Assembly (NCBI GenBank): GCA_012932295.1
Contig: JAAONU010000004.1
Span: 6,829,030 to 6,893,029 of the forward strand
Reading direction: 5' to 3'
Source of the DNA: Cyclina sinensis
Taxonomy: Eukaryota > Mollusca > Bivalvia > Venerida > Veneridae
DNA: 64,000 nt
Both the position numbers and the translations under genes were made by a program. This document shows, piece after piece, positions 1 through 12,639 of this stretch (its first letter is position 1; every line of letters starts with the position of its first letter). The notes below the pieces were generated by a model. The model had not been told where the DNA came from, did not search any database, and saw only the letters and a list, made by a program, of their open reading frames with translations.

Positions 1-590
1 TTGATTATTGCTTTGCTGTATCAGATAAGCTATCAGATTTAGCAATGAAATATGAGACACTATTAAACACGTCAAAATTAACAGCTGATAGACAGTCTTA
101 TTTAATAATTTAGTAATTCACACTTCTTCGGAAATAAAAGAAATCAATTGTCAAACAGAAGGTATTAGACAAAAGAACATTGTACTTTTCAAAGCAAAGA
201 AAGCCCAATTTTACCGGTTCAGCACTTTTGGCATTATTTTAAGTTGAAAGTCTTCATCGTACATGTTCTCAACTTTGTCATCTGCTTATTATATAATTGC
301 ATCATGTTAACTTTGGCCTTTTATCAAAATCACCTAAGTATTTACATATATGCTTTTGCATGCTAAGCAATCACTTACAAACAGACGGTTTGTCACTTAC
401 TTATGAAAATTAATGTTCATTGTCTTTGAAACATCATCATAATTACATGCAGAGGTTGAGTTGAAGTGCCTAAACAAAAGGTGTCATTTTGTCTCACAAA
501 CGTTGTTTCGGAATGGTGTTGCTGAATTATGAAACATACTATTAACTTTATCTTGTAATTTGACTAAACACAAAATTTCTTTGTTTTGAT
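1..590. other. AT-rich sequence without recognisable features
   Basis: No open reading frame of note, no tRNA-like sequence and no obvious repeat was seen here. The stretch reads as ordinary AT-rich intergenic or intronic DNA. Confidence 0.5.
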
Positions 591-596
591 ATTTTT

Positions 597-1110
597 ATGC
601 CCCCACCCCCGGCATCTAGTGATTGAACCGTCCGTCCATTTGTCCGTAAGTCCATCTAGTTTGCTTATTTTGGCAAGATGAATATTTCTCAATTTCTACA
701 ACACAATTGGTACAGATGTTTACATACATACCAGTGCATAGTCCTAATCCTGACAAGTTACGTAACTTTGGCTACCTTTTTTCTATTCTTATCTCTAACG
801 TTTGATTTAAGAGCAATGATTAACTTGTTTCAGCAAATAGCAGCAGCATGACAGTTTAAACACTTACAAGTGCACACACCATGACTCTGACAAATAAAAT
901 AATTGTGCTTACTTCTTAATTTCAGCTAATCTCCCTATTTGGTAAAATTATTACGGCAAGTTGGATATCTCTCATTTTTTATAAACAGCAGAAGCACGAA
1001 AGTTCACACATACAGTTATGACGCTGATGGGTCACATAGCTGTGGCTACCTTTTTATGTCCCTGGCATCTATTGATTTAACCGTTCGTTGGTAAGTTTGT
1101 CCGGTTACCC
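597..1110 (+). mobile_element. Decayed array element with two 5' starts
   Basis: The block opens with a short hairpin (ATGCC at 597-601 pairing with GGCAT at 611-615) followed by ATCTAGTGATTGAACCGTCC and further GTCCGT-type repeats. A second, diverged copy of the same opening lies at about 1056-1100 (ATGTCCCTGGCAT, then TTGATTTAACCGTTCG). The DNA between them shares phrases such as 'aactttggctacctttt' and 'tagctgtggctacctttt', so this is a roughly 455-bp tandem duplication of an element start. No 3' terminus was found. I class it with the hairpin-plus-CCGTCC elements described elsewhere in the window, as a truncated copy. Confidence 0.5.
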
Positions 1111-1660
1111 TATTAAGTTAATCATCATAGCAAGTTTAGTAAAGTTTATCTAAGTGTTTTAGTTGGGTTTTGTTATTTGTTGGTTTGGTTTTGTTATTGA
1201 AGGCAACATTTGTGTATAATGTATTTCTTTCATGTAATCATATAAAATCTGAGCAAACAGACTGCCCATTATCTGAAGTTTGTAATACTAAATGTGTTTA
1301 AAAAGGCTCATAACACTATTTCCATGATATTAATTTGAAAATGATGTGTGCTAACAATAACCGTTAACAGTGCCTTAATTTTTAATTTTGTATCATGACA
1401 AAGTAAGCTACCGGGGTATATGTGTTTGCTAAACACGTCGGTTTGTTTCTAATCTTTTCTGAAAAAGAGCTTAACATAAAAGAATTTCAAACTGATAAAA
1501 TATCTTTTTCATTCATAAATAGGTTTACGCGATGAATATGATTATATGCCTATCTCACACCATATTTCTTTTTACAGAAATCCCAAAATCTTTCCACAAA
1601 GACATATTTTACTCAGGAAACAACTGTTTTGTAAAGCATTTTCAGATTTCTTCCAGACAG
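1110..1660. other. AT-rich sequence without recognisable features
   Basis: Nothing beyond AT-rich unique-looking sequence was seen. The 75-codon open frame at 1532-1759 shows no family resemblance and overlaps the local duplication that begins at 1663. Confidence 0.45.
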
Positions 1661-1662
1661 TT

Positions 1663-1822
1663 GAACAAACAGCCTTCATATTTAATTACAAATACTAGAC
1701 ACATAAATAAACTTGCTTCAAGTGTTCGATTAATCCTTGTCCTCCTGTCAGTAATCTAATCGAGAAAAAATAATGTATCTGGTATTTTTAGTTATAATAC
1801 AGCAGTCTGTAAGTAACAGACT
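1663..1822 (+). repeat. Local duplication, copy 1
   Basis: This segment and the one at 2522-2683 share an ordered series of blocks: 'agacacataaataaact', 'gtctt/gtcct...ctgt(c/t)agtaat', 'atcgagaaa', 'ctggtattt' and 'cagcagtctgtaagt(a/t)acaga'. They lie about 860 bp apart in the same orientation. Neither copy encodes anything recognisable. It is either a local duplication or two copies of an unidentified dispersed repeat. Confidence 0.65.
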
Positions 1823-2345
1823 CTAAAACATTGAGAATAGGTAGACATATTCTATAAATGTGTAATTACATGTGTCCGACACTTTCACATATACAGAATC
1901 TTCTTTGCCGACTATATGCTGTGCATCAATGTTTTCCTTGTTATATAGTTTGCTCTCAGTTTCTATTATATCTCGATTTTTAAGTGCGCTGACTAACCAA
2001 AGGCAGCAATCTGTCAAAGCCGAATGAAATCCTAGGTTGCTGATTGCGAGAAATTATAATTTATTAATTGCATGAAAGGGTCAACATGTAAAGTTATGTG
2101 TTTTTTTATCAGAAGCAGTGTTTTGTTTGCAATCAACCCAAATTATACAAACCTTATATTCTGTTGTTTACACAATTTCATAACTAGGTTTAAAATCTTT
2201 TATTAGATGTGGATAAAAATGTTAGTGTTATATGTTATTTGTGTTTTTTAAGTTTAACTATAGAAAAAAGTCTAATTATTTAGGTTTTAAACGGGAATAT
2301 AAAAGAAAAGAGTGTATTACGGAAATTGAAAACACAACTATATAA
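1823..2345. other. AT-rich sequence without recognisable features
   Basis: No gene or repeat recognised. A short minus-strand open frame spans 1823-2017 without family resemblance. Confidence 0.45.
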
Positions 2346-2351
2346 TAATTA

Positions 2352-2510
2352 AAAAAACAAGCGCTACGTTTGAATGAACGCCATTCCCCCGCGGGCATTG
2401 ACATTTGACCCCGTGACCTCTAAGTTGGTCTGGCACGTAGAACTCATCAAGGTGCACCTGTGAAGTTTGGAGGCTGTAGGTGGAAGGACTTCCGTGCTTT
2501 GATTTCCTAG
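2352..2510 (-). mobile_element. 3' fragment of a minus-strand array element
   Basis: Read on the minus strand, this ends in GCCCGCGGGGGAATGGCG followed by TTCATTCAAACGTAGCGCTTGTT. That is the GCGCTTGTT-type tail seen at the 3' ends of the other array elements. Upstream on the minus strand it contains 'gtcacggggtcaaatgtc', typical of the units of these elements. The element is 5'-truncated. It is placed by its terminal motif and its locally raised GC content only. Confidence 0.45.
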
Positions 2511-2521
2511 ACATTAATTTT

Positions 2522-2683
2522 TAATAAACAGCTTCCGTATTTTAAGCCAAATACAAGACACATAAATAAACTTTCTTAAAGTTTTCGGCAAATCTTTGTC
2601 TTTCTGTTAGTAATGTTATCGAGAAATCACTAAATTTTCTGGTATTTAAGTTTATTTAAGACAGCAGTCTGTAAGTTACAGAG
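2522..2683 (+). repeat. Local duplication, copy 2
   Basis: This is the diverged second copy of 1663-1822, about 860 bp downstream in direct orientation. See that entry for the shared blocks. Confidence 0.65.
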
Positions 2684-2689
2684 AGAAGT

Positions 2690-3380
2690 TCAACTGTCAG
2701 ACGTTGAAATTAGTTGTCAACTGATAATAAGGAAGTAGAGACATTTAACTGTATATCTTTATAGGAATATAGGAATAGAGAACAGAAAAATTAATAATAC
2801 GTGTTTGTTTACAATTATTAGCCATTACAGTCGATAATATTTTGTTTAGGTGGGCATGAACTCTAACAGTAAGAAACTGTCTTTCAATAAATACAGGTGT
2901 GAGACAATACGGCAGTTAAAGTCCTTTAAGGAAATATTCATTAGAAATAAGATTGTAAAAAAGGCACATGCTGAATAATTGAACAACTCTATTCGGAAAC
3001 CGTCTGGTTTTACTGGAGCATTTGTCAAAGCAGGTTTACAGTTTTACAAGTTTTGCAAGCGTTTGCATTTTCCCTTAGCAGATAATTTTGAGCTTTGAAA
3101 TGAGTCCTAGATTTGAAACAAATAAAATCTAACCCGGCTATCCTTGTAAGGGTTTCTCTTACATGTTTAAATGTCTTTATGTCTCCTGCTCTATGATTCC
3201 AAGGTCTTATTATCTTGTCCCTGAGAGCTGAACATTATTAGGTTATAAAAACAGTATTCTGTACAATACGGTCATATGTTTTGGTAAGTTACTAGGGGGC
3301 TAAACGAAAGTGGGTAAGCCACTTCGCTTGCCGAATGGGTTTAAGTCCAAATACCTCATCATGTGTACACAATACTGTTA
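2690..3380. other. Unassigned AT-rich sequence
   Basis: No recognisable gene or repeat. The 60-codon minus-strand frame at 2846-3028 is not supported by any motif. Confidence 0.45.
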
Positions 3381-3870
3381 AAATATCTATTAAGGAGAAA
3401 AAGAATTAGACGCATAAAGAGCAATTACTACGCTGAATATCAATAGACGATTTACACAACTAGGTTTAGCATTGAACATATGTGTGAAATTTGGTTGAAT
3501 CCACTTGGTGGTAGAAAATTGAATAAATAAAGGACGATAACCCTCATGAAAATCAGTTAACCGGAAATTGCAAATGATATGCACACACAAGACAAGGCAT
3601 TGCACATTTGTGTAAAGTTTGTCTAAACTTCAGTACGTGATGTCAGAGAAGTTGTTCGGATTAAGCCATTAAAATTGAATGTATATAATTATAATATTAA
3701 ATCCACTGAAAATCAACGAAAGACGTGCACAAGTAAGCTTGAAAGTAAACATATGTGTGAGTTTTTGCGTTCTACCTGGTGGTGTAAAAGAGGTTGTCTA
3801 GACAGACTGATAGACAGAGAGGCGGACATAAATGTAGCACAACAGAAATATTCCTCCCTTATATGGTGAG
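3380..3870. repeat. Fragment of a tandem-unit dispersed repeat
   Basis: Two diverged units about 300 bp apart share 'catatgtgtga(a/g)(a/t)tttg...tccac(t/c)tggtggt(a/g)'. The second runs into 'tagacagactgatagacagagaggcggacata', a decayed GACAGACA-type run of the sort found at the 5' end of minus-strand array elements here. I read it as a fragment of one such element, poorly preserved. Confidence 0.4.
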
Positions 3871-6340
3871 AAACATAATGATTAGGTAGATAAATAATGT
3901 ATTGAATATTTACTATTTACACTATTTTTTCAAAAATAAATATTGTGTCTGGTTTGAAAGGCAATCTCAACTCAAATTCAAAAGCTCTACATATCGTAAA
4001 AAACTTGCACTTCCAGCACTTTCTGCCATCTAAAATTGAAAAAGGAGGAATTCTTCAATATTCTAGACAACTGATTGTCACTACATAACAATAAGACCTG
4101 GGGAGACCGGAATCACATTATTAAAATGGATAAGAAAATGAACAATCATCACATAAAATATTTTTCTTCGATCAAACCACATTATGTTGTAATGCAAGAC
4201 TGCAAAAAGCGAGTACCTTACAGTATAAAGAATATTATTTATAATATACATGTACTACTAAAAGTCTGCTAAACATCACAACTTAAGCAGGAATGTTTAC
4301 GTGCGGATAGGCTTTACTTTAGTTCATTAGTGCGTTGATCTATTTATTTGTTGTTTTGAAAATGATTTTGTTTACATAATCAAAAAGATGACAATGAAAA
4401 ACACAGGTGTGATGGGCTGGGGTCATTTTATTACTTTATCAAAAGACGATAAGACAACATATTCTTGTTTCATTATCTGAAATGTGACGTACCGCTATCA
4501 ATTACAGCTTGGCAGCGCCCCCTCCTGTTTGAATTTAAGTTCTGGATATTCCTTTGTGTCACTTCGTTTTCTTCTTGGCACGAATATAAAAAAAAAAAAA
4601 ACAAAAAAAAAAAAAAAAAAAAAGACAACAGATGAATATCACATGCTGGAACTGATCTTTTTTTGTAAGATTGTTCATCGTATTTTCTACAAATTTCTCA
4701 TCAGTTTTGATTAGGCAGATTTGTTTAGTTCCAATTTGCAAGACAGAATAAATATTTCTGCCTAATTATAACATATTTTAGCTGTCAATTATGGCTGCTT
4801 TTCAACTAAGAAGTAAAACAAAAACAAATGTCTGTTGCAAATAAATTAAGAGATCAATCGCATGCTTCTGCTTGTGTACATCTCAGTTTTTGATAAAGCC
4901 TTAGGTGTACTTATTAATAAATATTCAATAGTAAGTGAACAACTTGCTTCATAGGGTGTATGCACCTCGCATTAGAGGTGTAAACGTTCCCAAACCGACA
5001 GCCCTATATTACGCCATATATTATGTAAATATCTCTTTTACAGACAATGTAGCATAAGACTTTTGTTTAAGAACACTATTTTGGTTGTATAATCTATGTA
5101 TCATTTTAAAGTACATAAGTAAAACGTTTAAACGAATTATTATTTCGAAATTCGAAATTTCCCTGTATATTTATATTAATTTTGTCTGATTGAATGGAGC
5201 CTATATCTTAATATCATTCTAAAACCTTTATCAAATGATTTTTATCACGGGAAAATGAAATAATTGTCCAACTTTGTATACACCAAACATGTAACTGCAT
5301 CTCCGAAGTAATCTAATGGTAACCAAACAAGCAGAACAAAAAGCAGAAATAATGTAATTTTCTTATTTCTTTATTAGTTTCTTAGCGAAGATTTTTAAGT
5401 CTCAGTTGTTCACAGAATATGCCAAAGAATTCATTATTATCTGACACATTGTTTTATAACAAAGAAAAAAGAAGATAAAACCTTCAAAGAACTGATTACT
5501 TCAAAATCAAAAAGTGGAACGAACATCTTCATGAAACGAAATATTTGTTTTAATGATGTTGATTTGCCTTTAATCAAATGCTTTTTTTCGCAGCTGAACT
5601 CGAAACATTTTGCCCAATGTATTTACTGTGTTCTTATTGATAAAAGAGCTTCCCGCATATTACTGACTCACGAAGCTGATATCTCTCTTACTTTTTCATT
5701 TTTGAGTATAGCTTTATATTCAAGTTGCTAATTTTAATCAGTGTGGTATTTTGCTCTGAACACACTTTTCAAAAGATTAAAAAAACTATGCCACCGTAAC
5801 AATGGCTGTTCAAAGCATGTTCGTTTGGAAGGGACAGGCAACCTAAGAAAATTTTTAAGAACATTCAATTTGTTTTAACAATGCGGAGCAAAACTGCTAA
5901 CTTTCTAATATAGATGCATACTTTTATACTTTTTTAAACATAAAACTATTCAAATTTAAAAAACGGTTGTTTAACTACAGTATCAGCCAACAGAACAGTG
6001 TCAGTCAATAGAGCAGTATCTAAAATCAGTTTAGTGCCTTTTCAAGCAAACCATTCCTTCTGTAAAACTGCACATGTCGTTTATGTCAAAATATTGAAGT
6101 CCCAGACGTGAGTGAAAGCAATATAGTTTTGTCTGTATTTGACATCTGACGAGTGTTTTACTTACACAGCGCAACTATAAATAATAATATAATAGCTACT
6201 GCACCTTCGACTCATGGGAAAAATACGTCTAGAGGAAAAACTACAGCATGTAGCAATGTTAATCGAAATCGGTGAAGGTTATACGGAAAATAATGTAATT
6301 TACTGGTCGTTCAATTAATCGATAATAAGGTAAAGAAATG
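3871..6340. other. AT-rich sequence with a poly(A) run
   Basis: No gene was recognised. A near-pure A run with one C interrupts at about 4589-4622 and creates spurious lysine-rich frames on the plus strand and phenylalanine-rich frames on the minus strand. The only other structure seen is the block at 4940-5060, listed separately. Confidence 0.5.
4945..5050 (+). repeat. Diverged repeat shared with 19040-19170, copy 1
   Basis: The phrase 'ac(c/t)gacagccct...(t)atgccata(t/c)attatgtaa...(t)ttcacagacaat' is shared, with substitutions and small indels, with 19095-19165. The distance is about 14.1 kb in direct orientation. The match is short and imperfect, so it could be an unnamed dispersed repeat and not a segmental duplication. 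Confidence 0.45.
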
Positions 6341-6342
6341 GG

Positions 6343-6344
<2 letters not shown>

Positions 6345-6391
<47 letters not shown>
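6345..6391 (+). repeat. Poly(A) tract of about 45 bases
   Basis: This is an essentially uninterrupted A run. It could be the tail of an old retroposed insert, but I see no SINE or LINE body immediately upstream. Confidence 0.9.
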
Positions 6392-6397
<6 letters not shown>

Positions 6398-6561
6398 AAC
6401 GCGCGGAATGAAAGAGTATTTAAGCAATTACATTTCTTAATATATGATGAAGCTCACATATGTCAAAAGGCATATTTTGTAGAGAATAGTTTATTTAAAG
6501 TGAAAAAAAATGTAAAAGGATTAACCTTATTTATTGACATTTTACTGGTTTTAGCAGTTAT

Positions 6562-7110
6562 TATACCCACCCCCACACCCCCACACACACACAAAGTGGG
6601 GTGGGAGACATATTGCTTTTGTACTTTCCGTTAATATGTTTGTCTTTTTGTCTGTGTGTATGAAACTTGCAAAATGGAACCAACCCTAGTTAAGCATATC
6701 GTTGGCATTTTCCATTTCGGTGATTTTCAGTGAAGTAACGGGCTTTGATTTGTCCAAATTTGAACACATCACAACAACCCATTGTCGGATTTTGCAAGTG
6801 CAGTTACGCGTATTATTAGTGTTCCGGTCGTTTCTGTCGGAGTTGTGTCCCTTGATTTGTCCAAATTAGAATACATTAAGGCATATTTTTATAATCACTG
6901 ACCAAATTTTTGAAGAAACTTTACAGTATTAATTATAAGCAAGAATAGTTATGGAAATTTTCGTTGTGTTAAGGTCGGATGATTTGTAGCAGTGTTGCAG
7001 CTCTTGATTTGTCCAAATTTGAATACATTTGGGCATATCTCCATAACTGTTGGTTGGATTTTGAGGAAACTTCACAACAATGAACCAGTGACCAACAGCG
7101 GGTTCTAGTC
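6562..7110 (+). mobile_element. Array element with TATACCCACCCCC start
   Basis: It starts with TATACCCACCCCCACACCCC, a CA run and then AGTGGGGTGGGAGACATA, so the first arm is complemented by the second to give a 5' hairpin. Decayed units follow, each containing 'cttgatttgtccaaatt(t/a)gaa(c/t)acat' at about 6746, 6850 and 7010, with a period near 105-160 bp. A possible 3' end is CCAACAGCGGGTTCTAGTCAAATG near 7090-7115. There is no coding capacity. This looks like a non-autonomous element, decayed. Confidence 0.55.
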
Positions 7111-7289
7111 AAATGATTTATTTATTCTTCATGGTTAAATGACATGTTGGGGAGACATATGCTATTTTTTTCTAAAAAAAGTAATCTCTAGTTTCATTTG
7201 AGGATGTGAGACAAACTTTAACAGCTGATTTCTTAATTTAAACGTTCGTTTTTTTTTATCTTGTTTCTCAAATATTTCCTTGCGATTCA

Positions 7290-7765
7290 AGCTTCGTCTT
7301 GTTTTGTTTTCATTAATGAAAGGGTCTGTCATTTATGGATGAATTTTAGAAATACTTGGCAGAAATGTTCACCAACATTTGACAATGTGTCACGCTCAAG
7401 ACCCAGATCTTTACCTCAATGGTCACGGTCACACTTAAAGGTCAGATTTCAAAAGCTGGGTCTGTATTTTTGTGTCTGTTCTATAACTCTGTCATTGAAC
7501 CCCCGCAAACAAAGTTTGGGGGTGGGTTACTGGTGTCACCTTGTGAATTAAGGTTGCACAAATGTTAACCATATTGAGACCATGTGTTGTAAAAAATTCT
7601 CTTCTTCGTACTTTAAAGGTGAAGGTCACACTCAGAGGTTGTCAATGTCACTATAACTATATCATGCGTCAAGAGATTTTGAAAAGAATGACACAAATGT
7701 TGCCGGGATACTATCGATGTGTTACGTCATTTAAAAAAATACTTTCGTGAGGAAGGAGGTATACA
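7290..7765 (+). mobile_element. Decayed array element with internal hairpin
   Basis: Two or three diverged units share 'ggca(g/c)aaatgttcacca' and 'ggtca(c/a)(g)gtcacacttaaag' motifs (about 7355-7440 and 7555-7640). Between them, 7500-7522 reads CCCCC-GCAAAC-AAA-GTTT-GGGGG, a terminal-type hairpin followed by 'tgggttactggtgtcacctt'. This suggests either an element start inserted in an older array or an internally rearranged copy. Confidence 0.5.
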
Positions 7766-7769
7766 AAAC

Positions 7770-10700
7770 CTATGACTCTACCTTACTTATTTAGTTGTTA
7801 CTTGATATTTGCCGTTTTCATCTGACAAGGCGGTATTCTGGGGGTATTAGTCACATTCGGTAAATAATATTATAGATCAAATTTAACGAGTTGAAGGTTT
7901 TAAGTTAACAACTATCATGATACTTCATCTGTTTCAAAGTCACCTTTGATCCATCAGTCATCACTAGTATTTTCTCTTTGTTGTTTTCACATTACAAAAA
8001 TAGGCAAATTCTGTAATTAATATTCGCTTTTCATTTAGAATTTACAGATCTAGTTTCGATGCTGGTCCAAATTTGCAAAGTTGCAGGCATTCGAAGAGTA
8101 CAGTTTTTCTACGAGATGTACGTTTAATCAAAGAATTTCAAAAAACAACTTGACACAAAAAATAGTTCTTTCACGATTAAATACTTACTGATAGACTGAG
8201 ACTGTTTCTTGATTAACTGGCTGGTACAAGTTCTTATCTTATCGAATCTGCCCTCAAGAATGGTATGTTTAAATGATTGTGCCAACAAGTGCCTGGGAGT
8301 TAATACAAGTGCTACACGTAGGCTTTCAAAATAGATTTCAATTTGAAGGTCTGTTTTTCCAAATATTTTAACAGTTTGATGATTTTACAGTTTTAACTTC
8401 ACAAAGGATTAATTTCTAAACAATTGCTGGTTCTGTCTGCATTTATCATGAACATATGCATCTTAAGCTGTTTAAATCTGTATAAAAGTTGATTATTAGC
8501 AGGACACTACAATGGAAAACGCCTCAACATTATTTCTTTGCAGCGCCGTTGTTATCTATCGATGTAAGGTCTGTTCAGAGCAGTATAGAGTCTGTTGTGT
8601 ATGACTATAAACAAGAATACTTTTTGCCATGAAACAGGTCCAGTGCCCTAAGCCTGTGAGGAGAAATGATATTCACAAATAGAAAGTCAAGAATGGCTGT
8701 ATTACTTTTGTATTGAAGTTAAACAGAACGGATAAAAATAACGCTCTTTATTAAATGTTGAACACTGAATATTAAGAAAAAGATAACTATATATATAATG
8801 CTGTAGAACTTCTATGAAGGAATTCTTCCACTTGTTTTTTTTTCTTTCTTTTTTGTAAAATACTCCTAACCACCGGAATAGCATGACTTTTGTACGAGAT
8901 TTCAGGTTTAGATGGCTGCAAAGGTTTTAGGAAGAAACTTTTCTTCATTTTTTCCCCACGAAATGAAATTGTAACCATCACTGTTGAAGTGTTTTTCATT
9001 TAAAATTAATCTCACACAGTAATAAGCTAGCTACTACACATACTTAAAAGATGGAACGGTTCTACGCGTACTTTATAAGATATATAATATATATTTTAAT
9101 AATATATTTTTTGAAGTTAAATACAATTACGAAGTTCCATCCGTGGACTTAAATTATTATTTTCTTCCATTAATTCATTTTTAAATAAAATTTTAACACG
9201 TTGTTTAATGAGATCTAATTATGCTGATCTTTAAAGACCGAAATACCAAATGAAATGTATATCTTTGTTATATTTTTGAAGCAGTCGTGGCTTCATAGGA
9301 CATTGATTCCTTAAGCTGCACTAGATTTTTCTTAAAACTTAGAGAGCAAGAAACTACCAAACGCCAGCTGCGTTCTACAACATTACAATCAGAATTTAAC
9401 AGACACATGAGTTAAGATCTCGTCTTTGTTAAAAGCGAACCCAGAAACAAAAATAAACATGCTTGGAGTATTAAATGGATCATTGCTAGCTTCTGTCTAT
9501 TATCTGCTCAAAATATAACAACTATCAGTTTGCCTGGAATTTTATCTAAATGCACAGCATTTGTTCCGTCGCTTCAAAGTACTCATGGGAAGGAAAAATT
9601 CCTAAAAATGCAAAGCACTTATCAAATATTCTAAAGATGATGATCAAAGTATTTCCTACTGGAACAGGACAGAAAGTATAATCCTGTAATGAATAATTTG
9701 CTTTTTATCTCTGACCTCTCCAGAAGACCACGTTTTGATCAAAACCTTGTAAAGAGTATTTTGATGGACACTGAAACCCGGCTATGTTAAATAGGCTGCT
9801 AAATGATTATTCTTATGGCAAAAATGTGTAATTGTCTACAACGAAATGTCCAATAAATTTCAATTTGATTCTCTCCCAAAATTTCTTTTTAAATGATTGC
9901 AAAATCTTGTATTAAGTATTAAAATAAAGAAAAGTATCTATTGTGGACAAAAAATATGAATAATCAACTTATAAACATACTCCCAACCCCTCCTTCCAGA
10001 TAAAATAAAAACTTGCTCTTATATTTTACACCCTTGTATATATTGTACATATTCTTTCTAATCACACTGGGAACTTGAATATCTATTTCTTTTATATGAG
10101 ATTCATTTCACTAAATTTCACCTTGTAATAAACGCATTAATACATTTCCAATCATACTGAAACATAAAAATATGATTTTGGGCATTTGTAAATGAGAATT
10201 TTAGACTTTCACTGCGGAAAATGAATAACGTAAAAATTAATCAAATAACTTTAATATTCAAAGCTGCAAAGATATTTACATTTAACTTGTTAAATGTCTT
10301 CTTTTTCAGAATTGTCAAATTAATATTTCTTTTATTCTACTAGAAAAAACATTGTCATAACAATCAAACTTTAAAAAGTTGTTGAAAAGTTTTTACTGAA
10401 ACTACAAAACGCAGACACAACCAGCGTTGAAAAAGTTAAAATATAATCTACAATGTAAGGTGCAAAATAAAGTACGAGAGAGAAAAAAAACTTGATAATT
10501 ATCGAAATAATTAATACGCTCCGTTATTTTGTATGAGTGAAGAAAAAAAAACCGTCGTTCTAATGAAAAAAAGTAAAAAAATAAAGTATCAATATGATTA
10601 TAACTAAACGTTAGATCTTTTTATATAAACGGTATCAGTTAAAGTTTGTATTCAGCGTTGTGTATAAGAAACATTGATATATATAGTCTCAATTTAGACT

Positions 10701-12500
10701 TTATGAAATAAAAGTTATAATACAATGTTTTAATAAGTAACTTTTTTTTTAGGATTGCGACTTAGAATTGCACTTTTTTTAGTCTAATTAACATGGTTAC
10801 ATACAACCTTTCCAACAACAAAATATTTTGCTTACATTTGCTAATTTATCACTTTTGATAATCGCTACTTTAATTAAATAGCTCACAGCCTTGTTTAAGT
10901 CTTTTCAGAGAGAGTTACCTTTACATATTGTGACTGACATGATTTATTATTAATATAAGTCTAATGCAAAGCATTTCATCGTGGTAGAAAACTTATTTCA
11001 GTTAATATGATTTGGTTTTTTTAAGACCTGCAAAGCGGCAGTTGTATCAAATATTATAAAATCTTTGCCGGGTATAATTAAAGAAAAAAATGATGTGTTT
11101 TATAGATCCTCATAAATTACCAATACCAGCGATCAAAAAGTTTTAAACATTATATGATTAAGTTGAGAGTTAATTTGTCATGCATAGTGTCTTATCAGTA
11201 AGAACTATTCGTCAAAATCAATTACGGTCTTTTGATGAAAAACATGGTTGCAGATTTTGAGAAATGATTGATTGCATAAAGAGCGTTATTTTATACAGAT
11301 GTTTTTGTAAACCAATTTCTACCAGAGCCTTGCAGCGCTAATAAACAATCATAAAGCTATCAAAATGCGGCAGGCACTCTTTCAATTTATAATCAAAATG
11401 CATTTAAACGAAAGGAAATGCTACAAAATGATTTTAGTATGCTAAAACGTTAAATTCTTTAATCTCATCAGGTTTACAAACCCAAAGATGAAACTGGAAC
11501 AATAATGAACAGACGCTATAAAAGACCTAAATTTTTTAATGTTGTTTTTGATCAATGTTATGTCCAATACCTTTATAAAAGTTATCCGAACAATCTATAT
11601 ATATATATATATATATTGATCCTAGAACTCATTTGCGATGTCTTTCTAAATGTTTTATTAAATTCAGAAGTGCTTCAGAATAATCAAATAAGATTTAGGA
11701 AACAAATAACAATTTTGTATCTATAAACCTTACTGCAAAACTTGATGAACTGGCAACAAAATCCTTTTAAGCCGCACTAGAATTATAAGATCAAACTGTT
11801 TCAGAGAATTTCAGTCCTAGAAACATTAACTGTCTTTTTATAATAAAAACTGGCGGATAGAAAAAACATAAACGAAACTGCATATATTTTGAATTAAACA
11901 AGTTTATGACAAAATCTGTGTTGATGTGATATTCAAACAAATAAAACTGAAGTCGTTCTAAGAAAATGAGAGGTTGTGAAGGTTGTAGAGATGCAGTTCA
12001 AATAAAAACTAATATAAGTTTTACTAACATTCTTTGTAAATTGTTCTTATATACTAGTTTCTATCATTTTTTTTATCAATAAACTTATATAAACGTCGAA
12101 GTTATCGCTGTTATGTGTCTTCACGTAAATCTATTGACATCAAAAAAGGAGAAGCATCGTTAACACAAGCCTAAACTTATCATCTAGATTCTTTTGGAAT
12201 ATTAAGAATTTACAATTGAATGAAAAATACACGAATTGAAAAAAATGAAGTTTACAAGTGATATAAAATTTATTTATATTATGCAATACTGATCTTCACG
12301 TTCCGCTCCTGTAAACAGATTTCAAATAGGTAATTTCTTTCCAGCCCTTTGCACGTCTGAGTATAAATTTTGCAAAGTAATATTTTCAAGGCTAAAAACA
12401 TTTGAAATATGCAAAACATGACTCTTACAAAAAACAAAGTTCACCAATTTTGAACGCAGATAGTGTTGCCAAAAACGGAAGCTATCAAAAAGGAAAATAG
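7770..12500. other. Long AT-rich region, no gene recognised
   Basis: I read this on both strands and found no homology-supported reading frame, tRNA-like sequence or tandem array. Local low complexity includes an AT-rich run at about 9080-9115, A-rich and T-rich clusters at 10480-10580 and a pure (AT)n run at about 11598-11617. The open frames in it are 60-75 codons long and compositionally unremarkable. Confidence 0.5.
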
Positions 12501-12505
12501 AAGTA

Positions 12506-12540
12506 CAACAACAACAACAACAACAACAACAAAAACAAAA
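12506..12540 (+). repeat. (ACA)n microsatellite
   Basis: About ten tandem ACA triplets. On the minus strand it creates an artificial polycysteine frame, so the 83-codon open frame there should not be taken as a gene. Confidence 0.9.
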
Positions 12541-12639
12541 GATTTTTGTTTGTGAAAAAAATGCAATGCCCACACATTGTATACCACTAAACTATAGTAG
12601 GAACAAATGTAGTTGATAATTTGCTTTATACAATTTAAC

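Noticed and set aside
6338..6634. 98-codon frame starting with a lysine run
   Set aside because: It is produced by the poly(A) tract and the CA/CCCAC start of an array element.
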